This document shows positions 1-12,113 of a stretch of DNA of 23,033 nucleotides, piece by piece (position 1 is the first letter of the stretch; every line of letters starts with the position of its first letter). A model generated the notes under the pieces. The model saw nothing but the letters and a program-made list of their open reading frames with translations, was not told where the DNA came from and did not search any database. Origin of the DNA: Amphimedon queenslandica. Its lineage: Eukaryota; Porifera; Demospongiae; Haplosclerida; Niphatidae. Made by a program: the position numbers and the translations under genes. The stretch spans positions 153,590-176,622 of the forward strand of contig NW_003546294.1 of the NCBI RefSeq assembly GCF_000090795.2. Direction: 5' to 3'.

Positions 1-2397
<2,397 letters not shown>

Positions 2398-2609
2398 TAC
2401 TGAAAAGAGAGAAGCCTCAGGAAGAGAGAGAGTAAGAGGGAAGAGAGTGAGTCCGTCCTCCTTTTAAAACAAGTCTTCCCGGGAAAGAACTGGCCAACCA
2501 GAATGCAAGATTGTAGACACGTGACTAAACTTATTAACTCTGGTTAGTTAACTAGACTAGCTTTTACATCACGTGATAGGTTTCCTAGCCTGGGATCTCT
2601 GTGGTAAAA
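2398..2609. promoter_or_regulatory. Bidirectional promoter, CKAP5 / NRM
   Basis: This 212-bp gap separates two divergent start codons and must hold both 5' UTRs and core promoters. It contains two CACGTG E-boxes, at 2518-2523 and 2570-2575; the second sits in the full palindrome TCACGTGA (2569-2576), a site for USF/MITF/TFE-type bHLH-zip factors. No clear TATA box is seen. Transcription start sites cannot be placed from sequence. Confidence 0.6.
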
Positions 2610-3811
2610 ATGGCAGACAGTGAAGAGGAATTTGATGATTTAACAGTACATCAAGCTTCACCTGACCAAGGACTGGGTCTGCAGGAGGAAGAAGAGGAGG
2701 GACGGGAATATGGGACAGTTCAAAGGAACCATTTTGTTTCTTCTCTCTCTTTCTTCATTGAAATCATAGTGACACTTATACTTTACATTTATGTTCTTGT
2801 TTCATTTCTGAGACACCTCGTACTGCCAGCCTCCTTCACTCCATTAGTGGTTCATCAGTATCGCAGTGATAACAATGTCACTGATGGTAAATAATAATAA
2901 TTATTTTGATAATAATAAGTGGTGCATGATAATGTGTATATACATAATTGTTTATACCACAATATGTATGATTTCAAAAAATAAAATTTTAAACTAAAAA
3001 GTAAAATCTTCCAAAGTTCATGTAAATTTAGTGATTTGAAATTTTCCCAGCATCCAGTATAATCAATTATATTTTATTGTATACATTTTAATTTCTCTTC
3101 ATAGTGAATGCTTTGATGAAGGACATTGGTTTTAATGGACTCCTAATGTTCATATTTGTTCTCCAGCATTCTTTTATGCATTGGCTAAACATTGATGCTG
3201 TTCTCCACAAATTGAACATGGGCCCTTTCTCTCGTGCCCTCTACACCATTACTACCTGCATCGTACTAGAAGTAAGTAATTACAATAGTATTCATTTCAA
3301 ATACCTATTATTATTATTGTTACTTTTCAGTTTATTCACTGGCTATGGAGACCCATCCCATACCAGCTGTGGCACTGTCCCGATGACTCTACCCTCTTTC
3401 TTAGCATCGTGGGAACCATCCACACCATAAGCTGGTGCTCTATGGCATTGTCACTCTTCACTGTAGACTATCTTGAACTACTAGGAATTAAACAAGTAAG
3501 TCTCCTTCTCCTTTTATCCATATTAATTTATTATTTAAAAAAAATAGCTATATTGTCATTATAAAGGTCTTGAATCTCCCTTATCGTCGAAATCAGAGGA
3601 TCACAAGGGGCTGTATAGTCACATGCGTCACCCTGTCCTCCTTTGTCCCATTATTGTCCTCTGGGCCGTACCCACCATGACATACGACCGTCTACTGGTC
3701 GCCGTAATGATTCCATTGTACTTGATATGGGGCAGCAAGTTAAATGAAAATGATGTCTTTTATGTTAGGGAGATGTTCAAGGAAAAGAAAATGTCACTAA
3801 AATATAACTGA
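2610..3811 (+). CDS. NRM: Nurim, multipass nuclear-envelope membrane protein
   Basis: Four exons, 2610-2886, 3105-3271, 3331-3495 and 3548-3811, give 290 residues (human nurim is about 262). The start at 2610 gives MADSEEEFDD and an acidic head of about 40 residues, longer than in vertebrates. Hydrophobic segments follow: SLSFFIEIIVTLILYIYVLV, NGLLMFIFVLQHSFMHW, RALYTITTCIVLE, LFLSIVGTIHTISWCSMAL and VLLCPIIVLWAVPTM. The landmarks FVLQHSFM, FTVDYLELLGIKQ and LYSHMRHPV match nurim (remembered comparison). The last acceptor is set at 3546-3547 because it alone keeps the conserved LYCHYKGLESPL-to-SHMRHPV frame; a nearby AG at 3565-3566 shifts the frame. Nurim is an inner nuclear membrane protein of unsettled biochemical role, distantly related to isoprenylcysteine methyltransferase-like proteins. 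Its 3' end faces that of SERGEF, 183 bp away. Confidence 0.92.
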
Positions 3812-3994
3812 TGACTATAAAATATTCCTTTATTATAATTATTATCATAATTTTATGTAGAGTAGTGTTCCTTTTTTCAATTGTTCTTTATTTCTTTCTT
3901 CCTTCCTTATAATTGCTCTTTTAGTTTTGATTCATTCCTTTTCTCTCTCTTTATCTTTTGTACACACAAATTCCATCATTCACTCACTAATAAT

Positions 3995-6541
3995 TTAAGT
4001 ATTTGTTATTGTTGAAATGAAAGAACAACCAGCTCCACTACCAATGATAACATTTAGAGTAGGAGATTCTGAAGTCGATTTTTCTAAGTCATGTGACTTT
4101 GGTAGCAATACTAAACCAGGTGTCAGTCTATTACTAGTATCAGCATTGCCACAACTGCCATGCTCATTCCAGCCCCATGAAAATAATTCTCCATCTCCTA
4201 ATAAACATAATAATACATGTAACTAGATGAATGTAAAACATTAAGGGGCTCAGCCCCCAGGCCAAGCTATCCAAAAGGCTATACTTCCTACAGCTACATG
4301 TACACGTGTAAATACATAAATCTTGATGAAGTTATCTTGGTTTAAAATTATGAACTTTCATCATCAGCTCATGACATTTTGGATCAATAAAAGGTTGTGT
4401 TAAAAGCTAGAGACAGTACCTGCTGTCATAGCTTATACATGTCAGTAGTTGTGCATGCTTCACAAGTTGAGGCTGTTATTCTACATCAAATTTTTTTGCA
4501 ACAGTGGCATATCTGCTTTATTAGCCTTCCTTGCCATTTTAAGGGAAATATTGGTTTCCCTATTCTCATGCAGAGGAAATGCAATATCATATTACTTCTT
4601 GCTCTAAAAGTAGTAACAAGCTCACCATTAATGGCTAAATTATGCTCTGAACCGCAACAAACCTGCGAATAATAATAAATCATTATTATGTTGGGTCACT
4701 GCTAACTTGCTGTACTCCATGCAATGATGATATCTCTTGTGGCTGATACTGATCAATAGTATTACCAATACCTAATTGTCCATAGTCACCTCTACCCCAA
4801 GAATATATCATTTTTCTCCTCTTGTCTTCTCCTTCTATCTCCTGTCCTTAAATTTTAGTTGTTACAAAGATACCCTTACTTACTAGTAACAGCAAGGCAA
4901 TGACTCCATCCGCAGTGAATTTCAGACACGGGTGGTAATCTATCGACCTTATTTGGAAGTAGGACTAGTTTAGAGGCATCACCCACGGCATTGTTGGGAG
5001 GAGGAGCTCCGCATTGTCCGTGACGATTATCACCAAAACAATACACATCACCTTCGACTAAAAAAGAAAGAAAAAAAAGAAAGTGCTAAAGAGCCTGAAT
5101 AACAGTCAAATAACATTTTAAACATTTATTTTTAAAATCCAATTTTGATCGAAATCAGCACAAACTTTCTACATAACGTGTAAGTATATACAATGTATGT
5201 ACATGTACCAGAAACAATTATAAAAATCTCCTGGCCATTTTGGACAAAATTTGGCCAAAGACCAAATAGTCTTTGGTCATTGGCCCAATTTTTGAGCAAC
5301 TTTAGAAATTCATAAAAAAATCCAAACTTGATTCGAATCAGCAAAAACATGTATATGTATCAGAAAAAATTATAAAAATGGATAATTCTCCTCTTGTGAT
5401 TTTTTTCAAATACCCTGTACTACAGTACAGGGTATTGGCCCAATTTTTACAATCCACTGACAAGAAGCTGCATGAGCACTATGTCAAAATCCTGTGGGAA
5501 ATCTGTCAAATTGTTTCATAAAAATAGCAGATCAAATTAAGCAATGTTCAGAAGCAATGTCTGAACATTGTTTAAAAGTAATTTCAGGCTTTGAAAACTA
5601 AACCTGTTCTAACTGCAGTGAAATGAGATCCAAGTGATACTCCTTCACATATCATGCCAGCCATTGATGAAACTAGAAAACATATTAAGTGGCTATTCAA
5701 TATCTCCCTTTAACTATCTATGTACCTTGTGTTGGTTTCTTAATAGTTGTAAGGTCAGGGTGTCCTAATTGTCCTTTCTTGCCATCTCCCCAAGTAAAGA
5801 GACTTCCAGTACCTAACCAACATACCAATCCCCAACCTCCTATGTCTAATAAATTAGACTCAAGTTACCATTAATAGCAGCAGAATGTCTTAATCCAGCT
5901 CCTATATCAATCACAGGCTCACTGTTAAATGCCTAAACTAAAAATTAAAGATATACTTTATTCATAATGGACCCACAGCTTTGTCTAGTATTATGTACAA
6001 TGAAGTGTTTCCTGATTCTTGTGCTCCTCCTAACTGCCCGTACTTATTTGAGCCCCAAGAAATAAGTCTACCATGTTCTAATAAAATTAAAATAAGTTGC
6101 TATGAGCAGAAATGTACTTACCATCAATCGCTAGATTATGACTCCATCCACAAGCAACTTTAAGAATTTTAGGTAGGTCTGGAATATGTTTCGGAATATT
6201 TAATGACTTGTCTTTCTGTAACAATTGATGTCCTAATTGTTCCTCTTTGTTCCAACCGCACGAATAAAGGTCCCCATTACCTACATGTACATGCATAACC
6301 CATCATAATTATTTTCTCTCACTAGTTAGTAGGAGAGTGTGAGCCCCTCCCCCTGTGATCTGCTGCCATTTTTGAATTGGGTTTTCTAAAAATACAGGAG
6401 AGCTTTGGTCTATAGTATTTCCTATTCCAAGCTGACCATAACTGTTAGCTCCCTATTAAATGAATAATTAAATGACAGAATAACATGTTTGTTGTTTACC
6501 CACGAAAAAAGGAGAATGGATTCACGGGCAGAGGCCGCCAT
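3995..6541 (-). CDS. SERGEF: SERGEF (DelGEF)-type RCC1-repeat protein
   Basis: Eleven exons on the minus strand: 6500-6541, 6323-6452, 6122-6280, 5977-6077, 5869-5932, 5726-5812, 5604-5672, 4884-5057, 4707-4846, 4626-4662 and 3995-4197, giving 401 residues (human about 458). All phases join. RCC1 blades are visible as repeated LFSWGANSYGQLG, DLYSCGWNKEEQLG, LISWGSNKYGQLG, SLFTWGDGKKGQLG, VYCFGDNRHGQCG, MIYSWGRGDYGQLG and LFSWGWNEHGSCG, each followed by a VACGWSHNLAI-type strand. The combination VCCGSEHNLAI plus WGWNEHG is characteristic of SERGEF rather than RCC1 or HERC (remembered comparison). The family forms a seven-bladed beta-propeller and is linked to regulated secretion through the exocyst; exchange activity is doubtful in general. 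The start at 6541 gives MAASARESILLFSW, which leads into the first blade. The exon 8/9 junction (acceptor 4847-4848) is the least certain join. Confidence 0.92.
4198..4625. other. 428-bp SERGEF intron, no gene seen
   Basis: Intron between the last two SERGEF exons. It holds GTAAAACATTAAGGGGC near 4231, a phrase that recurs near 20753 in the STT3B intron, so it probably carries part of a dispersed repeat. Open frames here lack family resemblance. Confidence 0.5.
5100..5450. repeat. Repeat-rich segment in a SERGEF intron with two inverted repeats
   Basis: Within the 546-bp intron 5058-5603. A phrase of about 30 bp, starting AATCCAA and ending ATCAGCA, occurs twice (near 5137 and 5319) with few changes. 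A near-perfect hairpin has 12-bp arms ATACCCTGTACT and AGTACAGGGTAT with a 2-nt loop (5410-5435). A second hairpin has arms CCAAAGAC and GTCTTTGG (5254-5275). This looks like decayed transposon sequence; no complete element with target duplication was found. Confidence 0.45.
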
Positions 6542-6916
6542 TGCTCCACTGCGCATGCGCAGAACTCGATTCGAATCACGGCGGGAAAATATCCGCCCAC
6601 CTTTTATCGCAGCTCGCAGTTTATTTTGCTGGAGGTGTCACCATAGATTAGATAGCAATCTCCTTATCTTCCCCCGCTTTCATTCCAGCAGTGTAAGTTA
6701 TATGTTTGTACAATACTGCTATTATATTTACACTCGCCCACGTCTGCTTTAGTACAGCATTTTTGCAGCAACCACCGATAGCAACACAGTCTTTCCCGCG
6801 AAAGTACATTAAAATTATTATTCGTATCCATGGTAGCATTGTATTTGACTCTCTCCGTCTCTCTCGCATTATAGATCAGAAAGGAACAAAGTCCTGTGTT
6901 GTTTGAATGTACCACT
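6542..6916. promoter_or_regulatory. Bidirectional promoter, SERGEF / forkhead gene, with NRF1-type palindrome
   Basis: A 375-bp gap between divergent start codons. The perfect palindrome TGCGCATGCGCA (6550-6561), the NRF1/ewg consensus, lies 9 bp upstream of the SERGEF start codon. On the plus strand a good donor (GTAAGT at 6693) and acceptor (ATTATAG ending 6874) suggest an intron in the 5' part of the forkhead transcript. An upstream ATG at 6555 stays open to that donor and would join in frame to the forkhead start, adding about 60 residues; this is a possible alternative start, not the preferred model. Confidence 0.55.
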
Positions 6917-8349
6917 ATGATACCTGCATTTCCTAAGCAAACTCTGGCACCATTGAACAACAATAGTTGCTTGATGATGCCAAAACTGCAGCAACAAGCT
7001 CCACAATTTTTTTCAGTTATAGATGACAGCTTGACTGATATACGTTGGCTAGGAACAATGGATCCTCATTTCCCTCCACTGGAAAATACTGGAAATAGTG
7101 GAGAAAACTATAGGGCTTTCAATCAGCCTGGGGCTGGACCTAAAGGACGTAAGAAGCTAAGCTATGGGAAACCTAAACAGCAGCCTACTAGTGATGTAAA
7201 ACCAAATGCAGATTCTGAGAGCATTCGTCCACCTTTCTCCTATGCAGCTTTAATTTCACTAGCAATAAATAGTCACCCACAGAACATGCTTACATTAAAT
7301 TCAATTTACAGGTGGATTGAAGACAACTTTCCCTTCTTTAGAATGCCAGAAGCAAGAGCTTGGAAGGTACATACATAGCATTACATTTTACTGAATTTAA
7401 TTATTAATTTTTATAGAATTCAATTCGACACAATTTGTCCATAAAAAAGAATCTCTTCCAAAAGGTCTACATTGATCCACCAAGACGTGGTAACGGAGCC
7501 TATTGGACCCTCCTCTCAGAGGGACAGGAAGAAGTGGAGAGGTGCATGAAGCTGCTGATGACATTGCGCCCACCAGTCATAGACCCATCATCGGTCTACC
7601 TCAATCAGAGTGCCACCAACTCATCACAGGTTATACGTAGTAAAGGGAAATTTGTGCCCTCGCACTGTGAGTCTTCACAAAAGGAGCGTCGAGATGTATT
7701 ATCATCATCGCCCAGCCTTCACATGTCACCAATCTCACTGGCAGATAAAGAGAACAGCAGCCAGCCAGGAAACTTCTTAGTTCATCCTCTGGAGCACCAT
7801 CACTCCACTTCTTATCCACAGATGTATCCACCTTCAATCCAGCCTTTTCTCCCAGCACACGTACCATCTCAACACTCTTCCGTAGAGAAGCATCAATCCA
7901 GCAGCGGTCCTCTAGACACTAGCAACAACTCCCTGCTTGATCTCTCTTATCTCACTCCGCTAAAAGATGAGCTTGCTCCACATTTTCCTGATATAAACAA
8001 CATCTCGTTATCACCTTTCCTTTCCTACTGGACTGGATCAAAGCCACCCCAACAACCTGGCAGTGGCTACAATGGAAGCAGTGGATTCTCAAGAACCCCC
8101 AATACAATCACAGGGCTCTCCCCACTCTGCACACCCTCAAAACCATACTTGGGCATCAATGCTTGTGGTGAGATTGGAAGTGGAGAGAGTGGCATATACT
8201 ACAATAGTAGTACTCCAGTGAAGGATATAGGGGAAATCCTACCAGGCTGCACGCCTATAAAATGTGTAGGAGGTGCTATGGATCCCAACAGTAGATTGTA
8301 TGCATGTAATACAACCCCGCTGAGACTAGCAGAGTTCCGCCATCTTTAA
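6917..8349 (+). CDS. Forkhead-box transcription factor, subfamily uncertain (FOXM-like features)
   Basis: Two exons, 6917-7366 and 7417-8349, give 460 residues; the intron splits the forkhead domain between AWK and NSIRHNLS. The domain (about residues 104-190) contains RPPFSYAALISLAINS, IYRWIEDNFPFF and WKNSIRHNLSIKKNLFQKV, including the recognition helix that reads DNA in the major groove, then GNGAYWTLL at the start of wing 2. Residues 190-460 are Ser/Pro rich and unstructured-looking. The last 131 residues hold five Thr-Pro-x-Lys/Arg motifs at 330, 389, 416, 429 and 450, the full CDK consensus. IYxWIEDxFPFF and the CDK-type tail recall FOXM1, but the FOXM HDMF motif is absent, so no symbol is given. 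ATG 6917 is the first in-frame ATG of this exon; an in-frame upstream start at 6555 through an intron is possible. Nuclear action is inferred from the domain. Confidence 0.88.
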
Positions 8350-8729
8350 AAAGATTATAACTGATAATTACAATATTAACAACGAGTGAGCATTTACTAC
8401 ATTATGGTATTTTATTTGTCACATATTTTAACCCACCACAAAACTAATTATTATTATTATTAGACATAAAAGTACATGTATATAATATATATAAACCTAC
8501 CTAGCTACTTATAAATATTCTATTTTAAATAAGCCTATACTAATTATTATTATTTATTTTATCTTGTGTAAAATTTGTATTAATTAGAAAAAATCATCAT
8601 GAAAAATTAATCATAAAAACAGTATAAAAGTCATTAATGCTTGTGAACAACATACACACACATCATACAAGAATCAATCATGTATACACTTGTTAATTGA
8701 AATGTTAACAGTCAACTAAAGGAGTGATC
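8350..8729. other. Convergent 3' region between forkhead gene and FYVE-like gene
   Basis: 380 bp of very AT-rich DNA between two facing stop codons; it should hold both 3' UTRs. Minus-strand AATAAA signals (TTTATT on the plus strand) near 8553 and 8411 could end the FYVE-like transcript. No gene, RNA or mobile element is evident. Confidence 0.5.
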
Positions 8730-10652
8730 TCACCTCTTTCCGTCTTTGATGAATGCCTGTGGGTTATCTTTTTTCAGTTTAATCTTCTCCTTATCAAATC
8801 CGTCACAAATGGATGATAGCTCTGCTTTCGTGCGTCCAAACACACTCTCAGTCGTCTTAGCATCCAATTCACGAGAGATCCTCTTAAGATAATTGCAACA
8901 TTGAGAGAGGAGCTTGTAATGTATGACTAGCTTGTAATGAGGTTGCTTTTTAATGTTCTTTGGTAGCCTTAGTCTTCTTCTTTTCTCCCCCATGGGATTA
9001 GCTCCCTCGTAATCTTCCCGGACCATGCGTTGGACATCTTTGAGATGCTTGTCCCAATTTTTGCGTTTCTTTGCAAAATAAATCTCGCCCTCTTCCTCCA
9101 TGATCTCAGTCAAATGAACCAGCTGCTGGGTGAATGTCTGCCCGGTGAGTTTGTGACTCAATTCAAAATTGACTGCTTCGAATGCTATCTGTCGTACAAT
9201 TATATGGACCCTGTCATAGCTAATCTGATCAACAGCATCTTGAAGCAGCTCCATACTTTCTACTGGCATCACTTCACTGAGCTTCTCTTTACTAGTACGA
9301 AAGAGGTACATGTTCTCGCTGTAGAAATGATACATTGCTATTGTTATATTCTTGAGTACCTTAGCCTGTGAGGGAGTGAGAGGCTCAAGACGACGGAGTT
9401 TTTGACTTTCGATGGCCATTTGTGAGAACTGATCCGAGAGATTTGATTGAGATTTTGCTAAATCGCTAACCAGTTTTGACTGCCCATCAACAATATCCAT
9501 TGAATCAACAAGCTTCTGATATTGCGGCAGCCATATTTCAATACGTGACTTGAATGTAAAGAGTGCTAAGTGCAACTGAGAGAGACAGTCCATAAAATCT
9601 TCCTCCTCCTCTTCCTCCTCCTCACCAGCTGCAGACTCCATCTCATCAATAAGTATCTCCTCTAACTCACTCTCACACATCCTGCAAACCGGCAGGAGTA
9701 CAGTGGCATGTGGAGAGGTAGGTGTACCTACCTTCCCATTGATAGCCCATTGAGGAGAGGAGCAGCCATTGTTGGGTAGGAAAATAATCAGCTCTGCCTT
9801 TGTGCAAGAAGAGCAATAGACTTGACCACAAACACGACAATTCACTTTCTTTGATAATTTCTTAAATGAGCTGTGACAATCGAGACACTGGTGGGACCTA
9901 CGAGGCTCCTTCCAGTGAGGGCTCTTCTGCCAGGCTGGTATGGACAGCATGCTCCTTATCCAGCTATTGCTACCAGCAAAACCAATTGTTAGCCTATTCA
10001 ACTCTTGCTGTACTCGCTCTCTCTTTAATTTACTATTAGCCGTCGTGAGAGAAGGTATGGGCTTAGAGAGTGACTCCTCTTCTTTCTGTCGTAGAGAGGA
10101 TATCAAGTGATGCCTCTGATCCAAAAAAACTCGTGTCCAATCATATTCATTCCCGATATCATCAACGTCAGTGTTGAAGCAGACATTGCAGACGTGACAG
10201 GGTTTGCCTAAGGTAGGGTCTGGGGTAGCATCAGGTGATAACTTGCGACGGAATGACGTACATTTTTGACAGAACACTTCACCACACATGCAACAATTTC
10301 GTTTTTTGATCAAACGGGAGAGCTTCTGGGCACATTTAGGATCATAACACTTGTCAGCTTTTGAGGAAGGCTTCCAGTGGCTTCTCTTGAGCGTCTCTGA
10401 GGCTGAGGGGGAGAGGGACTGCTCCTCTGCTTGATGATATTTGTGGCTCAACTCGACTGGGTTGAAAAACTGATCGGCGGCGACTGATGTAGATCGCTCG
10501 CTGTAGTGAACCATACGCTGAAGCATGTCATTAGTAGCCATTTCCCCATAAATGTTTTGTCTAGGCAAATTACGAGAGACGTAGCTGGCTCCAGGTTGAA
10601 GAGAAGGAGGCTGCTGGTAGCCACTGGGAAACGATGAGTGAGGAGTAGCCAT
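8730..10652 (-). CDS. Intronless double FYVE-like zinc-finger protein, unknown function
   Basis: Single exon of 640 codons starting ATG 10652-10650. After about 90 low-complexity residues come two FYVE-type zinc fingers. Finger 1 (about 93-160) has C102, C107, C120, C123, C128, C131, C155 and C158, with core KKRNCCMCGEVFCQKC. Finger 2 (about 247-330) has core KKVNCRVCGQVYCSSC, with a spacer before its last pair, VCRMC. Spacing matches FYVE, but the canonical R/K-R/K-H-H-C-R motif that grips phosphatidylinositol 3-phosphate reads KKRNCC and KKVNCR: both His are lost in each finger, and finger 1 also loses the Arg. An acidic run (344-352) follows, then about 290 mostly helical, charged residues (for example EGANPMGEKRRRLRLPKNIK) that I do not recognise. 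Probably an endomembrane-associated or adaptor protein; lipid binding is doubtful. The stop at 8732-8730 overlaps a GAGGTGAGA donor-like string, so a spliced C-terminal extension cannot be fully excluded. Confidence 0.85.
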   Translation of the reverse strand: MATPHSSFPSGYQQPPSLQPGASYVSRNLPRQNIYGEMATNDMLQRMVHYSERSTSVAADQFFNPVELSHKYHQAEEQSLSPSASETLKRSHWKPSSKADKCYDPKCAQKLSRLIKKRNCCMCGEVFCQKCTSFRRKLSPDATPDPTLGKPCHVCNVCFNTDVDDIGNEYDWTRVFLDQRHHLISSLRQKEEESLSKPIPSLTTANSKLKRERVQQELNRLTIGFAGSNSWIRSMLSIPAWQKSPHWKEPRRSHQCLDCHSSFKKLSKKVNCRVCGQVYCSSCTKAELIIFLPNNGCSSPQWAINGKVGTPTSPHATVLLPVCRMCESELEEILIDEMESAAGEEEEEEEEDFMDCLSQLHLALFTFKSRIEIWLPQYQKLVDSMDIVDGQSKLVSDLAKSQSNLSDQFSQMAIESQKLRRLEPLTPSQAKVLKNITIAMYHFYSENMYLFRTSKEKLSEVMPVESMELLQDAVDQISYDRVHIIVRQIAFEAVNFELSHKLTGQTFTQQLVHLTEIMEEEGEIYFAKKRKNWDKHLKDVQRMVREDYEGANPMGEKRRRLRLPKNIKKQPHYKLVIHYKLLSQCCNYLKRISRELDAKTTESVFGRTKAELSSICDGFDKEKIKLKKDNPQAFIKDGKR

Positions 10653-10774
10653 TTTTGCATATGATACTAGTACTAGTAGCTAGTTAGACCCCGCCCATTC
10701 TAATAGCAACATATCCCCGCCCCATAGCAACAAACCCCGCCCGCAAAGACTCAACATTGCCCGCCCTTAATAAA
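10653..10774. promoter_or_regulatory. GC-box promoter of the FYVE-like gene
   Basis: 122 bp with three CCCCGCCC boxes (near 10689, 10715 and 10735), suited to Sp/KLF factors, and TAGCAAC half-sites (near 10702 and 10724) resembling RFX X-box halves. Its right part, from CAACAAACCCCGCCC on, matches the sequence upstream of the intact NF-YA gene at 14564, marking the left border of the duplication. Confidence 0.5.
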
Positions 10775-11586
10775 ATGGCGTCAGAACAGCATCTTATTAA
10801 GATGATTTGTTTATTTATTTATTCTATAGAATTCATCTCAGGTGGCTATTCTTCAAGCTCGACAAAGTGTACTCGCGGAAAATGCTCTTTTTACTTCTTC
10901 CCTTGAGAAAGGAGCTGATCCTACCAACATTGCTAACCAGGCTTTTAATAGTAAAATACCAGTAACTTTGAATTACGTGAAATTGATTAAAATATAATTT
11001 TTTAGATCCTACCAGGTGCTGCTGGGGCTCTCAATGCTTTAGCCAGGTTCCCGTTGAATAATGGAGGAGAGATTGTAGAAGAAGAGCCATTATACATGTA
11101 TGTCAACACTAAGCAATTTTACCGGATCCTAAAGAGAAGACAAGCAAGAGCAAAACTAGAGGCCGAGGGTCAAATACCAAAATCAAGACAAGTGAGGAGG
11201 GATGGACTGACTGAAATTGGTTCCAATTTTTCCATTGTAAAGTTTGAGCCGATTCAAAATTAATAACTTACATGTACATGTATGCGAATTTTGCTTCATT
11301 AAAACACTCCCATTGGATTAATTTTTACTACCCTTAACCATTTGAGTTAAATTTCCAATAGCAATTTTTTGAGTTTCAATCTCTCATTTCAGAAATATCT
11401 ACACGAATCAAGACACCTTCATGCTCTTAATAGGAAGAGGGGGGACAGCATGGCCAGTTTTAGAAAGGAAACATGCACAATCCTGTATCAGGAGGTGGGC
11501 CTAAGCAAGGCAGTGATGACCTAGAGGAGGCATTATGAGGTCTAATGGACAATGGTCTGCTTGAGCTTCCATTCTTTACTTTATAA
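10775..11586 (+). pseudogene. Degenerate duplicate of NF-YA
   Basis: Starts ATGGCGTCAGAACAGCA like the intact gene, then jumps by deletion into the first intron, so the first donor is lost and exon 2 runs out of frame. The end of exon 2 is replaced by unrelated sequence. The exon 3 equivalent (about 11008-11190) still encodes EEPLYMYVNTKQFYRILKRR, with a 6-bp insertion (Met-Tyr) and changed contact residues. The exon 4 equivalent keeps KYLHESRHLHALNRKRG, then diverges; the whole Ser-rich and 14-residue repeat region is missing. A Arg-to-stop change (CGA to TGA) lies at 11536-11538 in the ancestral frame. Broken on several counts, hence a pseudogene; a short transcript from the exon 3 part cannot be ruled out. 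Confidence 0.88.
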
Positions 11587-11721
11587 ACACATTCATATAT
11601 TATATCAATAGCAGTTAGTGTAATAGGGAACATGTTTTATAAAATTTGTAATGTATTTTATTCATTTACTCGTAAAAATCATTTTTATTTAATTGACTCA
11701 GTGTTACAAAAATTGATTATA

Positions 11722-12113
11722 GGCTAGTAAATTATGATATGAATGGTTTGATTTTTCTTAATGTCCCCACTCTTGTCATAAACATTATTTCCGTATACGA
11801 TCCTACTCTTGCTATTAGGTAATACATATAATGCCACAGTGTCTATTATGGTGGCAGAGGCCAACTCCTGATACTAGCTATAGTAATAAACTGGAGAAAG
11901 AGAACATAAATTCATTTGGCTAGTCCAGTAAAATCATGATATGAATGGTTTGATGTTTCTTAATGTCCCCACTCTTGTCATAAACATTATTTCCGTATAC
12001 CATCCTACTCTTGCTATGAGGTAATACATATAATGCCACAGTGTCTATTATGGTGGCAGAGGCCAACTCCTGATACTAGCTATAGTAATAAACTGGAGAA
12101 AGAGAACATACCT
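11722..12113. repeat. Tandem duplication, two units of about 197 bp
   Basis: Two near-identical direct copies (11722-11918 and 11919-12113) each run from GGCTAGT to GAGAACAT. Each contains one P2X-like exon 5 remnant. The intact locus has a single copy at about 16430-16622, so the doubling occurred after or during the block duplication. Confidence 0.85.

Noticed and set aside
3104..3430. Nurim exon 2 reading through into the next intron and exon
   Set aside because: The frame is lost after the GTAAGT at 3272; splicing 3271 to 3331 restores FIHWLWRPIPYQLW, as in nurim.
3567..3811. Acceptor AAAG at 3565-3566 for the last nurim exon
   Set aside because: It puts RHPVLLCP out of frame; the acceptor at 3546-3547 keeps phase and adds the expected LYCHYKGL segment.
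6648..6963. Minus-strand open frames in the SERGEF/FOX promoter
   Set aside because: No family resemblance, low-complexity composition, and they overlap promoter and forkhead start sequence.
9030..9371. Plus-strand open frame of 113 codons with hydrophobic stretches
   Set aside because: It is antisense to the FYVE-like coding exon, which has family support; no own signals.
11054..11263. Left NF-YA copy as a functional short NF-YA
   Set aside because: Lost donor, out-of-frame exon 2, an insertion in helix A1, a premature stop and a missing tail make a working product unlikely.
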